Counted from the first letter of the stretch, positions 19,698-28,896 are shown. The stretch is 64,000 nucleotides of DNA from Oceanirhabdus sp942490885 (GCA_942490885.1 CALNYT010000002.1:2728001-2792000); one strand, 5' to 3'. Numbers and translations: made by a program. The notes: generated by a model from the sequence alone, not told the origin.

Positions 19698-19803
19698 TTT
19701 AACACACCTTATCATTTATTCTTATAATATTTTCCTATACAATAATATCATTATAATTCAAATTAAGAAAGATTACTTTCTTCTTTAATTACTATTATTT
19801 TAT

Positions 19804-19872
19804 TGTTTACATTTTTTAAGTTAACATAATCTCTTATATGTAAATAAAGATTTTAAAATACTTTAGCAACAA
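19804..19872. mobile_element. Solo remnant resembling the end of an IS1182-type element
   Basis: About 70 bases (TGTTTACATTTTTTAAGTT onward) closely match 33841-33913, the segment upstream of the IS1182-type transposase pseudogene. No transposase is left here, so this appears to be a relic of an earlier insertion. Confidence 0.5.
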
Positions 19873-19971
19873 GAAAGTATACGCATCTTTTCCCCATTTG
19901 ATACAGCATAATTCACTTATCACCTTCGTTATTCGTAAATTTCACCTTATATCTTGGTCCATTACTGGGCG

Positions 19972-20004
19972 CAAAAAAAGGCTACTGCATACGTAATAGC
20001 CTTG
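19972..20004 (-). terminator. Terminator after the 48-residue peptide gene
   Basis: AAGGCTA and TAGCCTT arms enclose a loop, followed on the minus strand by TTTTTTT. It lies about 47 bases after the small peptide stop codon, supporting that peptide as a separate transcript. Confidence 0.75.
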
Positions 20005-20050
20005 ATGTTGCTTAATTTTATAAATATGTTATTTCAGTTGCAACAACTTT

Positions 20051-20197
20051 TTAGCTTGGTTCCCATGGGTCTGGATCTTGCCCTTTTATAGCAATGTCTG
20101 ATAATTCAGTAGGATGATTGTCCATTACTGATATTTCTACTATTACTACTCCAACCATTAACGTTAAAGCCATAATTGCTGATAATATTTTTTTCAC
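20051..20197 (-). CDS. Small secreted peptide precursor, candidate signalling peptide
   Basis: A 48-residue gene starting with GTG at 20197, seven bases after a strong AAAGGAGGG. The product has a Sec-type signal (MKKILSAIMALTLMVGVVIV) and a short acidic tail ending GQDPDPWEPS. It has its own terminator. The layout (lysines, hydrophobic core, short polar tail) is what exported signalling peptides of RRNPP systems or Phr-like peptides look like, but no receptor gene is adjacent, so the role is inference. It is not homologous to anything I can name. Confidence 0.65.
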   Translation of the reverse strand: MKKILSAIMALTLMVGVVIVEISVMDNHPTELSDIAIKGQDPDPWEPS

Positions 20198-20875
20198 TAA
20201 CTTTCCCTCCTTTATATACAATATATATTAAACAATACTCAAACGTAATTTGCTTAATATATTTTTAAATTTTTTAAAATTATACCATTAATATACTTAT
20301 TATACAACATAATACTTTAATTGCAGTTCATGCAATGTTTTATTGATAAAAACCTCTACTTTTAAAATGTACCTTATCTCTAGAATATTTGATAAAATGA
20401 CTATACACCAACTAGAAAGTAATTTGTGATATAGACGTCTTCTTCTTTAATTTCCATTGATATATAATTATTTAATAGCCTATGTATAAAAGTAATCATA
20501 ATTTATTATACTCACACCTTACTAAAAAGGTACTTTCAGATAAGCTCAAGACGCTAAGAGTTCAATATTTTTATCTCATAGATTATTTGCTAATCATCTA
20601 TAAACTTAGAAAACCTAGTTAAGATATGTACAATATTTGATTCAAAAATAACTTGTCTGGTTGATCTTAAAACTTATGATTCCTATATAAACAAGATAAA
20701 GATATTATAAAAACACAAAAATAGAAAAACACCTAAGAACCAATATTAAATATTTTTTTGGGTATTTAAATTGAACTGTTACTTTTATAAATTTAAATTT
20801 CCTCCAATACAACCATCTTCTAAAGGTGTATGTCGGAGAATGCTCTAAGGCGCCACTTGGAAATGCTTGTATAGT
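20198..20875. other. Gene-poor AT-rich stretch
   Basis: About 680 bases with no open reading frame that has a ribosome binding site on either strand. It may hold remains of an older upstream region of mraY. Only the promoter-like pair at its right end is noteworthy. Confidence 0.6.
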
Positions 20876-20905
20876 TTGTACAAATATCGAAGTATATGAT
20901 ATAAT
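20876..20905 (+). promoter_or_regulatory. Sigma-A-like promoter, originally of mraY
   Basis: TTGTAC and TATAAT with an 18-base spacer, pointing toward mraY. The IS1380 element begins about 70 bases downstream, so this promoter is now separated from the mraY coding region. Confidence 0.5.
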
Positions 20906-20997
20906 TTAAATAGTTTTTTTGTTACATGATTTATTTGTAATACATCATAAAGAAATATTAGATTATGAGTTACATTGAACTTGGATTCGGCAAGAAT

Positions 20998-21047
20998 AAT
21001 GATTATTAATACCAAATCAATTATGGAATATTAATAATCATTTTTTT
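20998..21047 (+). terminator. Inward-facing terminator at the left end of the IS
   Basis: AATGATTATTAAT and ATTAATAATCATT form a 13-bp stem followed by a T7 run on the plus strand. Such a hairpin stops read-through from outside into the element; here it would also stop transcripts from the promoter at 20876 before they reach mraY. Confidence 0.65.
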
Positions 21048-21250
21048 AAATTTTATTATTCTAAACTCATTTTATATTTCTCTTCATTCAATCCCGAAAG
21101 GGATATAAGGATATGACTAATAAGCCTCAAATAATCAGAAAATTAATTAATTAATAATAAGACTTCAATACTGCGTTAGCAGGTGGGGGCAAACAAACCC
21201 TTCCGCCATTAAGTATTACTTTTTCAAAGAACACGAAATTATATATTAAG

Positions 21251-22624
21251 TCATGAAATCAAATAATGTGGTACTTTATTGATGAACTTATCTATGTTAA
21301 TTTTTATAGTCTGTATTACTTTCTCAAGAAAGTGATCATTAGAAAATTTCAAATGTCTATATGAACTATTTCCACAAATATTTCCAACCATTTTATAAAA
21401 GATTCTTCTTAAAGTAATAATCTCATGATGATGCATTTCTTTAGGAAGAATTGCTTGTTTAAACCAATTGTGAATGTTATATGCAATCATTTTAATAAGC
21501 AAATAAAGTTCATTCATCTTTTTTTGAATAAGACTATTTTCACCAAAGGCAAATCCTTGTTTTAATTCATCAATATTGTTTTCTACGTCACATCTTTTGT
21601 TATATTCATGGTAAATTGCTTCGGCTGTAAGATAATCTATGTTTGTAACAATAACTTCATATTGATACGTAAATTCTTCAAGTCTTAACTGGTTTTCATC
21701 TTTTGACTCAACTTCTTTTCTAACAATTACAAAACGTCTAGCTCTTTCCCATGTTGGCAATGGTACAGTTATCTCACTCACATTATATTTAGAACTTATG
21801 TTAATCCATTCATAGTCAAGTTGATTTTCATTGATATATTCTATGATTTTTTTTACTGAAGCATATTTCTTGCATTTTACAACATACTCCAATTGTTCTT
21901 CTTCAAAAAATAGCAAGTTCTTTTCATCTATAAAACCTCTATCCAATCTTACTCTTTTAAGAATATATCCTTTAGGCAATTGGCTAACACAGTTCTGAAA
22001 AAAATCAAGGAATTCATGATTACTATGGTGCTTTCCAGATTCTAATGTAATATCTAAAAGTTCATCTGTTCCAGCTATTGCTGCAATCTTTTCTTTGAAA
22101 GAAGGTCTTCCTTTATATCTTGGATTATAACCTATACCACAACCTTCTTGATTCCCAAATATAGTTATTACTGTATCATCAATATTAATACAAACCTCTC
22201 TAACACCTTCTGTTTTAGATTTAAGTTCTAGAATTTGTTTATTGATACTTCTTAACTCTGCTAATGATTCTGTTGGCAATGTTTTCAAAAGATCTCTACA
22301 TACTTTTTCACTGGGCAGTCTATCGACTTCTTTAATTTTTTTATAACCATTATCTTTGCCAAAATCATCTAAGTGACTAAACCTTGAATAACCTAAAATA
22401 TTGGCATCAATTAGGTAGTCAATAATTTCAACAGTAGAAAAGATAGAGTTCTTGCTCTTCTTGTAGGCTACGCCTTTACGGAGTAAGTGTTTAAAACCTA
22501 TAACTTGCTTGAATAGTTCAACATAACAAAATGTAGCAACTGTAGTTACAGTTTTATTGTCAAATTTCACATCTAAATTTAAATATTTAATGTATCTTAC
22601 AATCGCTTGTGGTATACTAATCAT
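21251..22624 (-). CDS. IS1380-family DDE transposase
   Basis: About 457 residues. The first catalytic Asp is in the CINIDDTVITIFGNQEG segment typical of IS1380 transposases, the second in VRLDRGF, and the Glu in the CDVENNIDELKQGF segment, so the DDE triad looks complete. The start is taken at the ATG at 22624 with AAAGGATT upstream; a GTG at 22633 is possible. The gene fills most of the element between the inverted repeats and has no frameshift. Confidence 0.9.
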   Translation of the reverse strand: MISIPQAIVRYIKYLNLDVKFDNKTVTTVATFCYVELFKQVIGFKHLLRKGVAYKKSKNSIFSTVEIIDYLIDANILGYSRFSHLDDFGKDNGYKKIKEVDRLPSEKVCRDLLKTLPTESLAELRSINKQILELKSKTEGVREVCINIDDTVITIFGNQEGCGIGYNPRYKGRPSFKEKIAAIAGTDELLDITLESGKHHSNHEFLDFFQNCVSQLPKGYILKRVRLDRGFIDEKNLLFFEEEQLEYVVKCKKYASVKKIIEYINENQLDYEWINISSKYNVSEITVPLPTWERARRFVIVRKEVESKDENQLRLEEFTYQYEVIVTNIDYLTAEAIYHEYNKRCDVENNIDELKQGFAFGENSLIQKKMNELYLLIKMIAYNIHNWFKQAILPKEMHHHEIITLRRIFYKMVGNICGNSSYRHLKFSNDHFLEKVIQTIKINIDKFINKVPHYLIS

Positions 22625-22837
22625 GGGTGTCACAATCCTTTCAATGTTTTTCTAGCAGATTACATTATATCAAAGATTGTGATGCCCTTTAATTTTTTTT
22701 TGCAGAATTTCTAGTTATATCAATACTTTTCAAAGTTACTTGCCGAATCCAAGTTGAATATATGTAGCCTACGTAAAATAATAGCAAAACAATTCGGTGT
22801 ATGGGTACTACACTATATATTCAAAGGAGAGTTTATA

Positions 22838-23803
22838 ATGAATTTAATAATTATTACATTTACATATACTTTTGTTATTACTTTTTTTGTTTCAAAACTA
22901 TTTATCCCATTAATTAAGAACTTAAAATTAGGTCAAAATATTAACGATTATGCTCCAAAGAGTCACAGAAAGAAAGCAGGGGTTCCAACGTTTGGTGGTG
23001 TTATATTTATTTTAAGCATTACAATTGTAATATTTACATTACATGAAATAATACAAGGTGAAGGGTTGTTGGCATTCTATGCATTGATAGTCTTTGGTAT
23101 AATAGGATTAATAGATGATTACTTAAAAAAAGTTCGTCTTAAAAATGAAGGATTAAAAAGAAAGCAGAAAATGGCATTGTTAGTTATAGCAGCAAGTTTC
23201 TTTGCTATTTATGCTTACATCACACCTTCAATTGGATCATATATATATATTCCATATGTAAATATATCATTTAATTTAAAATTATTATACATACCCTTTT
23301 TAATATTTTATTATACTGGTACAACTAATGCTGTTAATTTAACTGATGGAATTGATGGATTATGTACTACAATAACTATTTTAGTATTTTTGTTTTTTGG
23401 TTCTTATAGTTACTTAACTGGTCATCATTCCTTAGCGCTTTTTTGTGCAGCTATGATAGGTTGTTTGTTAGCTTTTTTAATATTTAATATTTATCCAGCT
23501 AAAATTATTATGGGAGATACTGGTTCCTTGGCATTAGGGGGGGCTATTGCAACAGTGGTGATGCTATTAAAGGTTGAATTACTTTTAATATTAGTGGGAA
23601 TTATTTATGTTATTGAGACACTTTCAGTTATCATACAAGAAAATAGTGTGAAATATTTCAAAAAGAAGGTATTCAAAATGGCACCAATACATCACTCTTT
23701 TGAATTATCAGGATGGCATGAAATAAAAATAGTTTTTGTTTTTTCAGTAATAACAATTTTCTCGCAAATTATAGCAGTTTTATTACTAATAAATATAAAA
23801 TAG
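22838..23803 (+). CDS. mraY: Phospho-N-acetylmuramoyl-pentapeptide-transferase, stand-alone copy
   Basis: A 321-residue polytopic membrane enzyme that links UDP-MurNAc-pentapeptide to undecaprenyl phosphate (lipid I). All family motifs are present: SHRKKAGVPTFGG, GLIDDYLKK (the Asp pair), NAVNLTDGIDGL, MGDTGSLALGG and the MAPIHHSFELSGW loop. About ten membrane spans. The start is the ATG at 22838 seven bases after AAGGAGAG. mraY usually sits in the division/cell-wall cluster; here it stands alone, 83 bases from an IS1380 end. It could be the only mraY or a second copy; this cannot be decided from one window. Confidence 0.92.
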   Translation: MNLIIITFTYTFVITFFVSKLFIPLIKNLKLGQNINDYAPKSHRKKAGVPTFGGVIFILSITIVIFTLHEIIQGEGLLAFYALIVFGIIGLIDDYLKKVRLKNEGLKRKQKMALLVIAASFFAIYAYITPSIGSYIYIPYVNISFNLKLLYIPFLIFYYTGTTNAVNLTDGIDGLCTTITILVFLFFGSYSYLTGHHSLALFCAAMIGCLLAFLIFNIYPAKIIMGDTGSLALGGAIATVVMLLKVELLLILVGIIYVIETLSVIIQENSVKYFKKKVFKMAPIHHSFELSGWHEIKIVFVFSVITIFSQIIAVLLLINIK

Positions 23804-24540
23804 ATTGAAGTTAGTTACAGCGTTTTAAGAAAAGACACTGCCTTTATGGTGGTGTCTAATATATTGTTCCCTAAATAAAAGACCATAAGATATATTATAG
23901 TTTCACCCGAACCGCTTATGTACCCTACTTCGCTCCATATAAAAAGAATGCGCCATAGACAGTATATCCTGAAAAACTTCAAAGCCCTAGTAATTAAATT
24001 ATAATACAATTTACTTATATTTACAAAACCATAAAAAACACAAGGATACTTTAGTGTATTTCCAAGACCTATCTAGTTAGTAGGTGATTATGTTGAGCGT
24101 AATATAAAACAAAACACAACCACCCGAATCATTGATTTTAAAATCTTTATTGTTAGTATCTTTAAAGACTACTCTACACATTATGTGTCCTATTCATTTC
24201 TAAATAGTAAAAGTTTTAAACATAACCTAATATTTAACCCTAAACAATATTACCTTTCTTCATTTCTATTTATATGATCTCATCAATATAACTTCTTCAA
24301 TAAAACTAAATCCCCCATTGATTATTTCCCCTCAATAAAATTTCGTCCCCACCTTCTCCCTCTTTAAGAGAAGAAATTCCTCTACCCTAAAGCCCAAATC
24401 CTATAAGGAAACTTTGGACTATCTTTAACCATGCTTCACATCATTAAAACTAATCCAAAGTATTGTATATTTTAAAACTTTCATAGGGCAGTTGTAACAG
24501 CATGTCCACCCTAACTATTCTTCCTTTTAAGTTTTTCTTT
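23804..24540. other. Stretch without a supported gene
   Basis: About 740 bases. A 64-codon minus-strand frame at 23815-24009 has no ribosome binding site or recognisable motif. The rest is AT-rich with stop codons in all frames. I see no structured element apart from the foldback repeat that follows. Confidence 0.55.
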
Positions 24541-24680
24541 CAGATTGAATAAATCTTTGGCTAGATAGATAGAAATTAATATTTACACCTTGATTTAGAA
24601 AAAATGTTGAAGCGTTCATTATTTTCTAAATCAAGAAGTTCCAAAGAAAATTTCTATCTATATAGATAGTTTTTTAATCT
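24541..24680. repeat. Long imperfect foldback repeat
   Basis: About 140 bases. The left arm (CAGATTGAATAAATC, then TAGATAGATAGAAATT, then CTTGATTTAGAAAA) is matched in reverse complement by the right arm (TTTTCTAAATCAAG, AATTTCTATCTATATAG, TTAATCTG) with small internal loops. It has the architecture of the 105-bp elements but a different sequence. Confidence 0.65.
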
Positions 24681-24861
24681 GTTCAATATATATCATTCTT
24701 TAATCATCTATTTGTTATAGTTTATTATGCTGTTCTTTAATTTCCTACATTCTATACCGCTATTATCCCTATTGTAATTATTGAAACATTAAATTCACCT
24801 TTGGAAAATCAATATCGCACCCAGAGGACAGGCAGATTCAAGAAGAGGTTCTATCATAGGT

Positions 24862-24965
24862 TAAGAGATTCCAGTTCAAATATTCATTTATACTTGTATC
24901 GAAACACGTTGACCCTTCGTGATTTTGATACAAGTATAAATGAAGTTTTACTAAGGATTCTCTCA
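24862..24965. repeat. Diverged copy of the 105-bp foldback element
   Basis: GAGATTCCAGTTCAAA at the left and AAGGATTCTC at the right end correspond to the ends of the 18373 and 30725 copies. The inner arms TTCATTTATACTTGTATC and GATACAAGTATAAATGAA pair almost perfectly, so the hairpin has been kept although the sequence has drifted. Confidence 0.7.
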
Positions 24966-25150
24966 AGTTTTCCGCTACTCTTCAACCTCGCCAATGGAAG
25001 AATCTCTAATTTTCATCAAAGCCTTTCCATCGTATCCCGCTTGACTAGCCCTGGATAGGATATTTTATATACAATGAATACGATTATATGAATTATTCCA
25101 AAAACAATAATAATGAAAGGGCTGGTCCATTGATTTCATTAGGGTCACTT

Positions 25151-25181
25151 CTTTGGGGTCTTTAAAGTGCGGACTTGCTTC
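25151..25181. repeat. Short direct repeat, copy 1
   Basis: CTTTGGGGTCTTTAAAG followed by TGCGGACTTGCTTC; nearly the same 31 bases recur at 26459-26489. Both lie in gene-poor DNA with coding remnants, so they probably derive from a duplicated, now decayed gene segment. Confidence 0.55.
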
Positions 25182-25353
25182 ATACAATATAGCATTCTTA
25201 AATACACCATCCATTTAAACTCTCAATATTGATTGTGATAAAATCAATTTATTGATAAATACAAATCATAAACCATATTAGGTAACTTCATTAAATAGTC
25301 ATATTGTGCAGCAGTGGGATGTGTCAATAAAGTATAATTTATTTGATTGCGTA

Positions 25354-25394
25354 TCAAAAATACCGCAATTTAATTTCTGATATACTGCGGTATT
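25354..25394 (-). terminator. Terminator of the small Ala-rich protein gene
   Basis: AATACCGCA and TGCGGTATT arms; on the minus strand the stem is followed by TTTTTG. It lies about 60 bases after the stop codon at 25451. Confidence 0.65.
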
Positions 25395-25450
25395 CTGATT
25401 AATTGCTTATAATTTGATTTTATGAAATAGTCACAATCATTCCTTACATT

Positions 25451-25945
25451 TTACACTTCATGTGCCTCATACTTTACATGATATTCCAAGAACGTTATAA
25501 TATCTGGGTCTTCAATACAAGCTAAAAATGTTACTTTAAATGCAGAATATGCAGCTGCAGCTGCACCTGCAATTGTTGCTGGATTAATTGACGTTCCTGC
25601 AATTGCAGTAATTGCTGCTGCAACACCAAGTGAAAAACAATTATTTATTTTATTCTTAGAGGCTTCTTCGATTGTTTTTGGAAACGAAACTCGTGCATAT
25701 ATGCCATGGCGTACTTTATAAAACCTGCATCCTTTCCATGTACATGTCACTCCTGGTAAATCAAATGATGTAAGTGTTTTTTCGAGAATATCATTGTTTG
25801 TTAAAGATTCTTGTAATTCATTATTAGGTAGTACATATAAAGTATCTAACTCATCAGCCGGAAGATCATTTAGCGCTTCTTCAAAATCATATTCTTTAAC
25901 AATTTCATTTAAATCTTTATCTAAATAGGTATGAGTTATCTTCAT
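25451..25945 (-). CDS. Hypothetical protein with Ala-rich hydrophobic C-terminal segment
   Basis: About 164 residues, not recognised. The first ~60 residues are acidic and hydrophilic. A middle part has two Cys in TCTWKGCRF. Residues ~108-145 are a Gly/Ala-rich hydrophobic stretch (SLGVAAAITAIAGTSINPAT, then IAGAAAAAYSAF), which could form a membrane hairpin. The start is the ATG at 25945 behind GGAGG (11 bases) and a terminator follows, so it is a monocistronic gene. The hydrophobic segment is reminiscent of bacteriocin or pore-forming peptides, but no immunity or export gene is adjacent; I do not assign a function. Confidence 0.6.
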   Translation of the reverse strand: MKITHTYLDKDLNEIVKEYDFEEALNDLPADELDTLYVLPNNELQESLTNNDILEKTLTSFDLPGVTCTWKGCRFYKVRHGIYARVSFPKTIEEASKNKINNCFSLGVAAAITAIAGTSINPATIAGAAAAAYSAFKVTFLACIEDPDIITFLEYHVKYEAHEV

Positions 25946-26235
25946 TCTTATTATGTCCTCCAAAATTTTATTATAATTTATTTTGTATTTATATTACACT
26001 TTTTATTCATTAAAATTTTAAACTTATAAATGCCGCATTATTCAATTTACAAATAACATTTTTTATTTCAATTCTACGCACTTTTCTTATATAAAGCACT
26101 AAATAAAGAAATTTCTTAATTCATAATAAAAGAGACTAATGGTGCATGAAAAATAACTTTTACTACACAAAATAACTCTTATGTTCACTATCTGTGATAA
26201 AGAGATATACTCAATATATCTCAAGTCTTTATTTA
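25946..26235. other. AT-rich intergenic stretch
   Basis: No reading frame with a ribosome binding site and no repeat recognised. It separates the Ala-rich orphan from the decayed gene tail and terminator at 26236-26450. Confidence 0.5.
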
Positions 26236-26272
26236 CAAAAACAAGCCAGCAGTCACAATCGACTACTGGCTT
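26236..26272 (-). terminator. Terminator behind a decayed gene
   Basis: AAGCCAGTAGTC and GACTGCTGGCTT form a 12-bp stem with a small loop on the minus strand, followed by GTTTTTG. It is directly downstream of the frameshifted coding remnant at 26278-26450. Confidence 0.75.
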
Positions 26273-26277
26273 ATTGC

Positions 26278-26450
26278 TACTGAACCTCTTCTTCTGTTTC
26301 AGTTACATCTATAATCCTAGCAGCCTTTTTCTTCTTTAAAAACCCACTTGTTGAATAGAATACTCCTGAGTAATGATTTCATCCAATGGAAATTTTGAAT
26401 AATCGCTTGTCCAAAGTCCTATTTTATTCCCTCCCCCATCCCAAGCTCAT
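26278..26450 (-). pseudogene. Frameshifted 3' fragment of an unknown gene
   Basis: One frame reads AWDGGGNKIGLWTSDYSKF and ends at a stop at 26336-26338; another frame picks up with STSGFLKKKKAARIIDV and ends EEEVQ-stop at 26278. The two together read as one natural protein tail, so a frameshift near 26340 is likely. The 5' part is missing. An intact terminator follows. I do not recognise the family. Confidence 0.5.
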
Positions 26451-26458
26451 AGGTATTC

Positions 26459-26489
26459 CTTTGGGGTCTTTAAAGGGTGGACTTGCTTC
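26459..26489. repeat. Short direct repeat, copy 2
   Basis: CTTTGGGGTCTTTAAAG then GGTGGACTTGCTTC, matching 25151-25181 with a few changes. It lies just upstream (on the minus strand) of the decayed gene tail. Confidence 0.55.
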
Positions 26490-26717
26490 TGGTACAATCA
26501 ATCATGGACTAGCTACTAAAGCAGCTGTTCCATAGTTAAGCACCACAAGCAGGTCCACCCTTATTTTTAAACAATATTTTTTTAAATGTAACTTACCAAC
26601 AGCTTATCATTTATAGTTAATCGATTTATTCGTTTTCAAATCATTTATATTTAGTTTAAGTTGTGTTAGGGAATAAGGTTGATACTTATTTAGAACACCA
26701 CGATTTCGTAAATATTT

Positions 26718-26747
26718 TTGATTAAACATAGTAAAATAATGTATAAT
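26718..26747 (+). promoter_or_regulatory. Probable promoter of the 26874 methyltransferase
   Basis: TTGATT and TATAAT spaced by 18 bases, about 125 bases upstream of the methyltransferase start. The 26490-26717 stretch before it holds no gene. Confidence 0.45.
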
Positions 26748-26873
26748 ATAGAAATAGTAGTTTATGAAAAAAATATTTGTATTACGTCGTAGTGGATTTA
26801 TGAAGACTTGTAGTGAAATAGTTTGATATGACGAAGTAAGTATATTCTATAATTAAATTAAGGAGGAAGTATC

Positions 26874-27584
26874 ATGGATTGTGAAAAATATACATTTAAT
26901 GCTGAAAAATATTCACAATATCGTACTGAATATTCAAAAGAATTTATAGATTATCTGTACGAAAATGTTGGCTTAAGTAATAATTCAATTATTGCTGATA
27001 TTGGTTCAGGTACAGGAAAATTAAGTACCCAACTATTATTAAAAGGTAGTCATGTGTATTCCGTTGAACCAAATGATGATATGAGAAAAGTTGCAGAAAA
27101 GGACTTATCAAGGTTTTCAAATTTTATGTCTATAAATGGAACAGCAGAAAATACAACTTTACAAAATTCAAGTGTAGATTACATAACAGTTGGAACTGCA
27201 TTTCATTGGTTTAATATGGAAGAATTTAAAAAAGAATGCCAAAGGATATTAAGACCAAACGGAAAGGTAATTTTAGTCTGGATAAGCAGACCAGTAAATA
27301 GGTATAAAATTTTTGAAATTAATTTCAATGGATTAAGTGGTGGAAAAGAAGAAAAACCTGAATTGATTTCACCTTTTTTCAAAAACAATTATTATGAATA
27401 TAAGATTTTTCAAGAAAGATTTACATATACTAAAGATACTTTTATTGGACGGGCTTTATCTACATTTAATAAATTAACAGATATAAAATATATTGATGAA
27501 CTTTCAAACCTATTTGATAATCACAAAGTAAATGAGGCTATTACGATTACTCTTTATACTAGAAGTTTCGTAGGTAAGGTCTGA
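26874..27584 (+). CDS. Class I SAM-dependent methyltransferase
   Basis: A 236-residue methyltransferase of the UbiE/Methyltransf_11 type. Motif I is IIADIGSGTGKLSTQLL (about residues 39-55), followed by the acidic VYSVEPNDDM end of strand 2, then VDYITVGTAFHWF and RILRPNGKVILVW. HWF after motif IV is common in this group of small-molecule methyltransferases. The start ATG at 26874 has a near-perfect AAGGAGGA nine bases upstream. It stands alone; no substrate can be inferred. Confidence 0.85.
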   Translation: MDCEKYTFNAEKYSQYRTEYSKEFIDYLYENVGLSNNSIIADIGSGTGKLSTQLLLKGSHVYSVEPNDDMRKVAEKDLSRFSNFMSINGTAENTTLQNSSVDYITVGTAFHWFNMEEFKKECQRILRPNGKVILVWISRPVNRYKIFEINFNGLSGGKEEKPELISPFFKNNYYEYKIFQERFTYTKDTFIGRALSTFNKLTDIKYIDELSNLFDNHKVNEAITITLYTRSFVGKV

Positions 27585-27880
27585 TCAATATGTGTAAAGA
27601 ATAATGAACTTATCGCATATTATTCTTAAATGATGTTAGAAATAATCAATAATTTTCAAATGAATTGTTACATAATAAAAGAGTAAAATGTCCTAACGAT
27701 TACATATAAAATAATTACGAGGGAGCCGAGAGTTCTCTTTTTTACGTGGTTGATTTTATAAAAATCAGAATTATTAAAGATGTATTATATTTGAAATGCG
27801 AATTAAAAAGTGTATATTAAAGTTGCAGTATAGTAAAATAATGCGACTTTAAAATATATTATATTTTATGGAGGTTATAA

Positions 27881-28162
27881 ATGGACAAAAGAATTAATAT
27901 TAAAAACGTTACACCATGCGGGGAATGTTGTGATTGGTGTGAGTATAAATTAAATGGGGAATGTGCTGGTTGCAGAGTAACGAATGGTGAAAAATGCAAA
28001 ATGTGGTCAAATGGTTGTAATATATATAAATGCACTATTGAACATAATGTTTATCATTGTGGTTTGTGTGAAAAGTTTCCGTGTGAGTGGCTTGTTGATA
28101 CAACAAGTAAATGGAACTCAGAAAGCATAAAAACATTGACGGAATTAGTTAAGAAACAGTAA
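27881..28162 (+). CDS. DUF3795 Cys-rich small protein
   Basis: 93 residues with about twelve Cys in pairs (TPCGECCDWCEYKLNGECAG, then CKMWSNGCNIYKC, then YHCGLCEKFPC), the pattern of the DUF3795 family, presumed to bind zinc or an iron-sulfur cluster. The start at 27881 has GGAGG eight to nine bases upstream. It may form an operon with the next gene, 71 bases downstream. Function unknown. Confidence 0.82.
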   Translation: MDKRINIKNVTPCGECCDWCEYKLNGECAGCRVTNGEKCKMWSNGCNIYKCTIEHNVYHCGLCEKFPCEWLVDTTSKWNSESIKTLTELVKKQ

Positions 28163-28233
28163 ATTCTATTATAAGCAGAATATATCTTTTGAATGTATAA
28201 TAATTCAAAAAACATAGAAAAGGGGATTTTAAA

Positions 28234-28896
28234 ATGGAGAATCAATTAATTAAATTGTATGGGACAATTACAGATTTTAAGGGCAATCCGCTAACTTCTG
28301 CTGACGTTATGATTTTAAGTAGAGAATTTGAACCTATATATAAAACTGTAACTAATGAAAAAGGTCAATATGAAATGAATGTAAAACCTGGAATATATGC
28401 TTCTTTTTATGCTTGCAAAGATTATGCAGTAAATAATTTAGAGTATTGGGCTTGGAATGTACCAATATTTAAAGAGATGCAACTAAATGCAGAAATTGAT
28501 GGTTTAGAAGTGTATGCAATAAATGGATTTCAAGTACAAGGAGCCTCACCTAATAGAGTTATGTTGTATTTTAGACCTATGAGCTTGAAAAAAGGTAAAT
28601 CATTAATGGAATCAGGTAAACTAGATACGGTTGATATTTTTAATATGGCTCCAAAACTAACAAATGATGATATTGATATGGTGATAAATGATGAAAAAGT
28701 AGAAGTTTTTCAAATAAATAGAGTTTTAGAAGATGTTGAGAATAATCAAAAGCAGACAGCCTATTTAATTCATGTTCAATTACCAGAAAATCTAAATATA
28801 TATGAATATAATAAAATTACTATTACACTATATGATAATGAAACTAATGAAAGAGGACAAGGTAGCTTATTCTGGAAAGCAGATAAACTAATTTAA
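28234..28896 (+). CDS. Carboxypeptidase-like regulatory domain protein
   Basis: 220 residues. The first ~85 residues resemble a carboxypeptidase-regulatory-like beta-sandwich (LYGTITDFKGNPLTSADV, then TNEKGQYEMNVKPGIYASFY). The remaining part is a second beta-rich region without a motif I recognise. No signal peptide, so it appears cytoplasmic, unlike many proteins with this domain. The start at 28234 has AAAAGGGGA upstream. Confidence 0.65.
   Translation: MENQLIKLYGTITDFKGNPLTSADVMILSREFEPIYKTVTNEKGQYEMNVKPGIYASFYACKDYAVNNLEYWAWNVPIFKEMQLNAEIDGLEVYAINGFQVQGASPNRVMLYFRPMSLKKGKSLMESGKLDTVDIFNMAPKLTNDDIDMVINDEKVEVFQINRVLEDVENNQKQTAYLIHVQLPENLNIYEYNKITITLYDNETNERGQGSLFWKADKLI

Larger units (their letters stand above)
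20978..22755 (-). mobile_element. IS1380-family insertion sequence, 1778 bp
   Basis: Terminal inverted repeats AACTTGGATTCGGCAAG (20978-20994) and its exact reverse complement (22739-22755) flank a single full-length transposase gene. A target duplication is not clear; at most a 3-base TGA match can be argued depending on the exact ends. The element lies in the leader of mraY, transposase opposite to mraY. It appears intact and possibly still mobile. Confidence 0.85.

Noticed and set aside
23815..24009. 64-codon minus-strand frame behind mraY
   Set aside because: No ribosome binding site and no motif; hydrophobic content is expected from AT-rich DNA.
24801..25058. 85-codon plus-strand frame
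   Set aside because: It runs through the diverged foldback element and has no ribosome binding site or homologue that I recognise.
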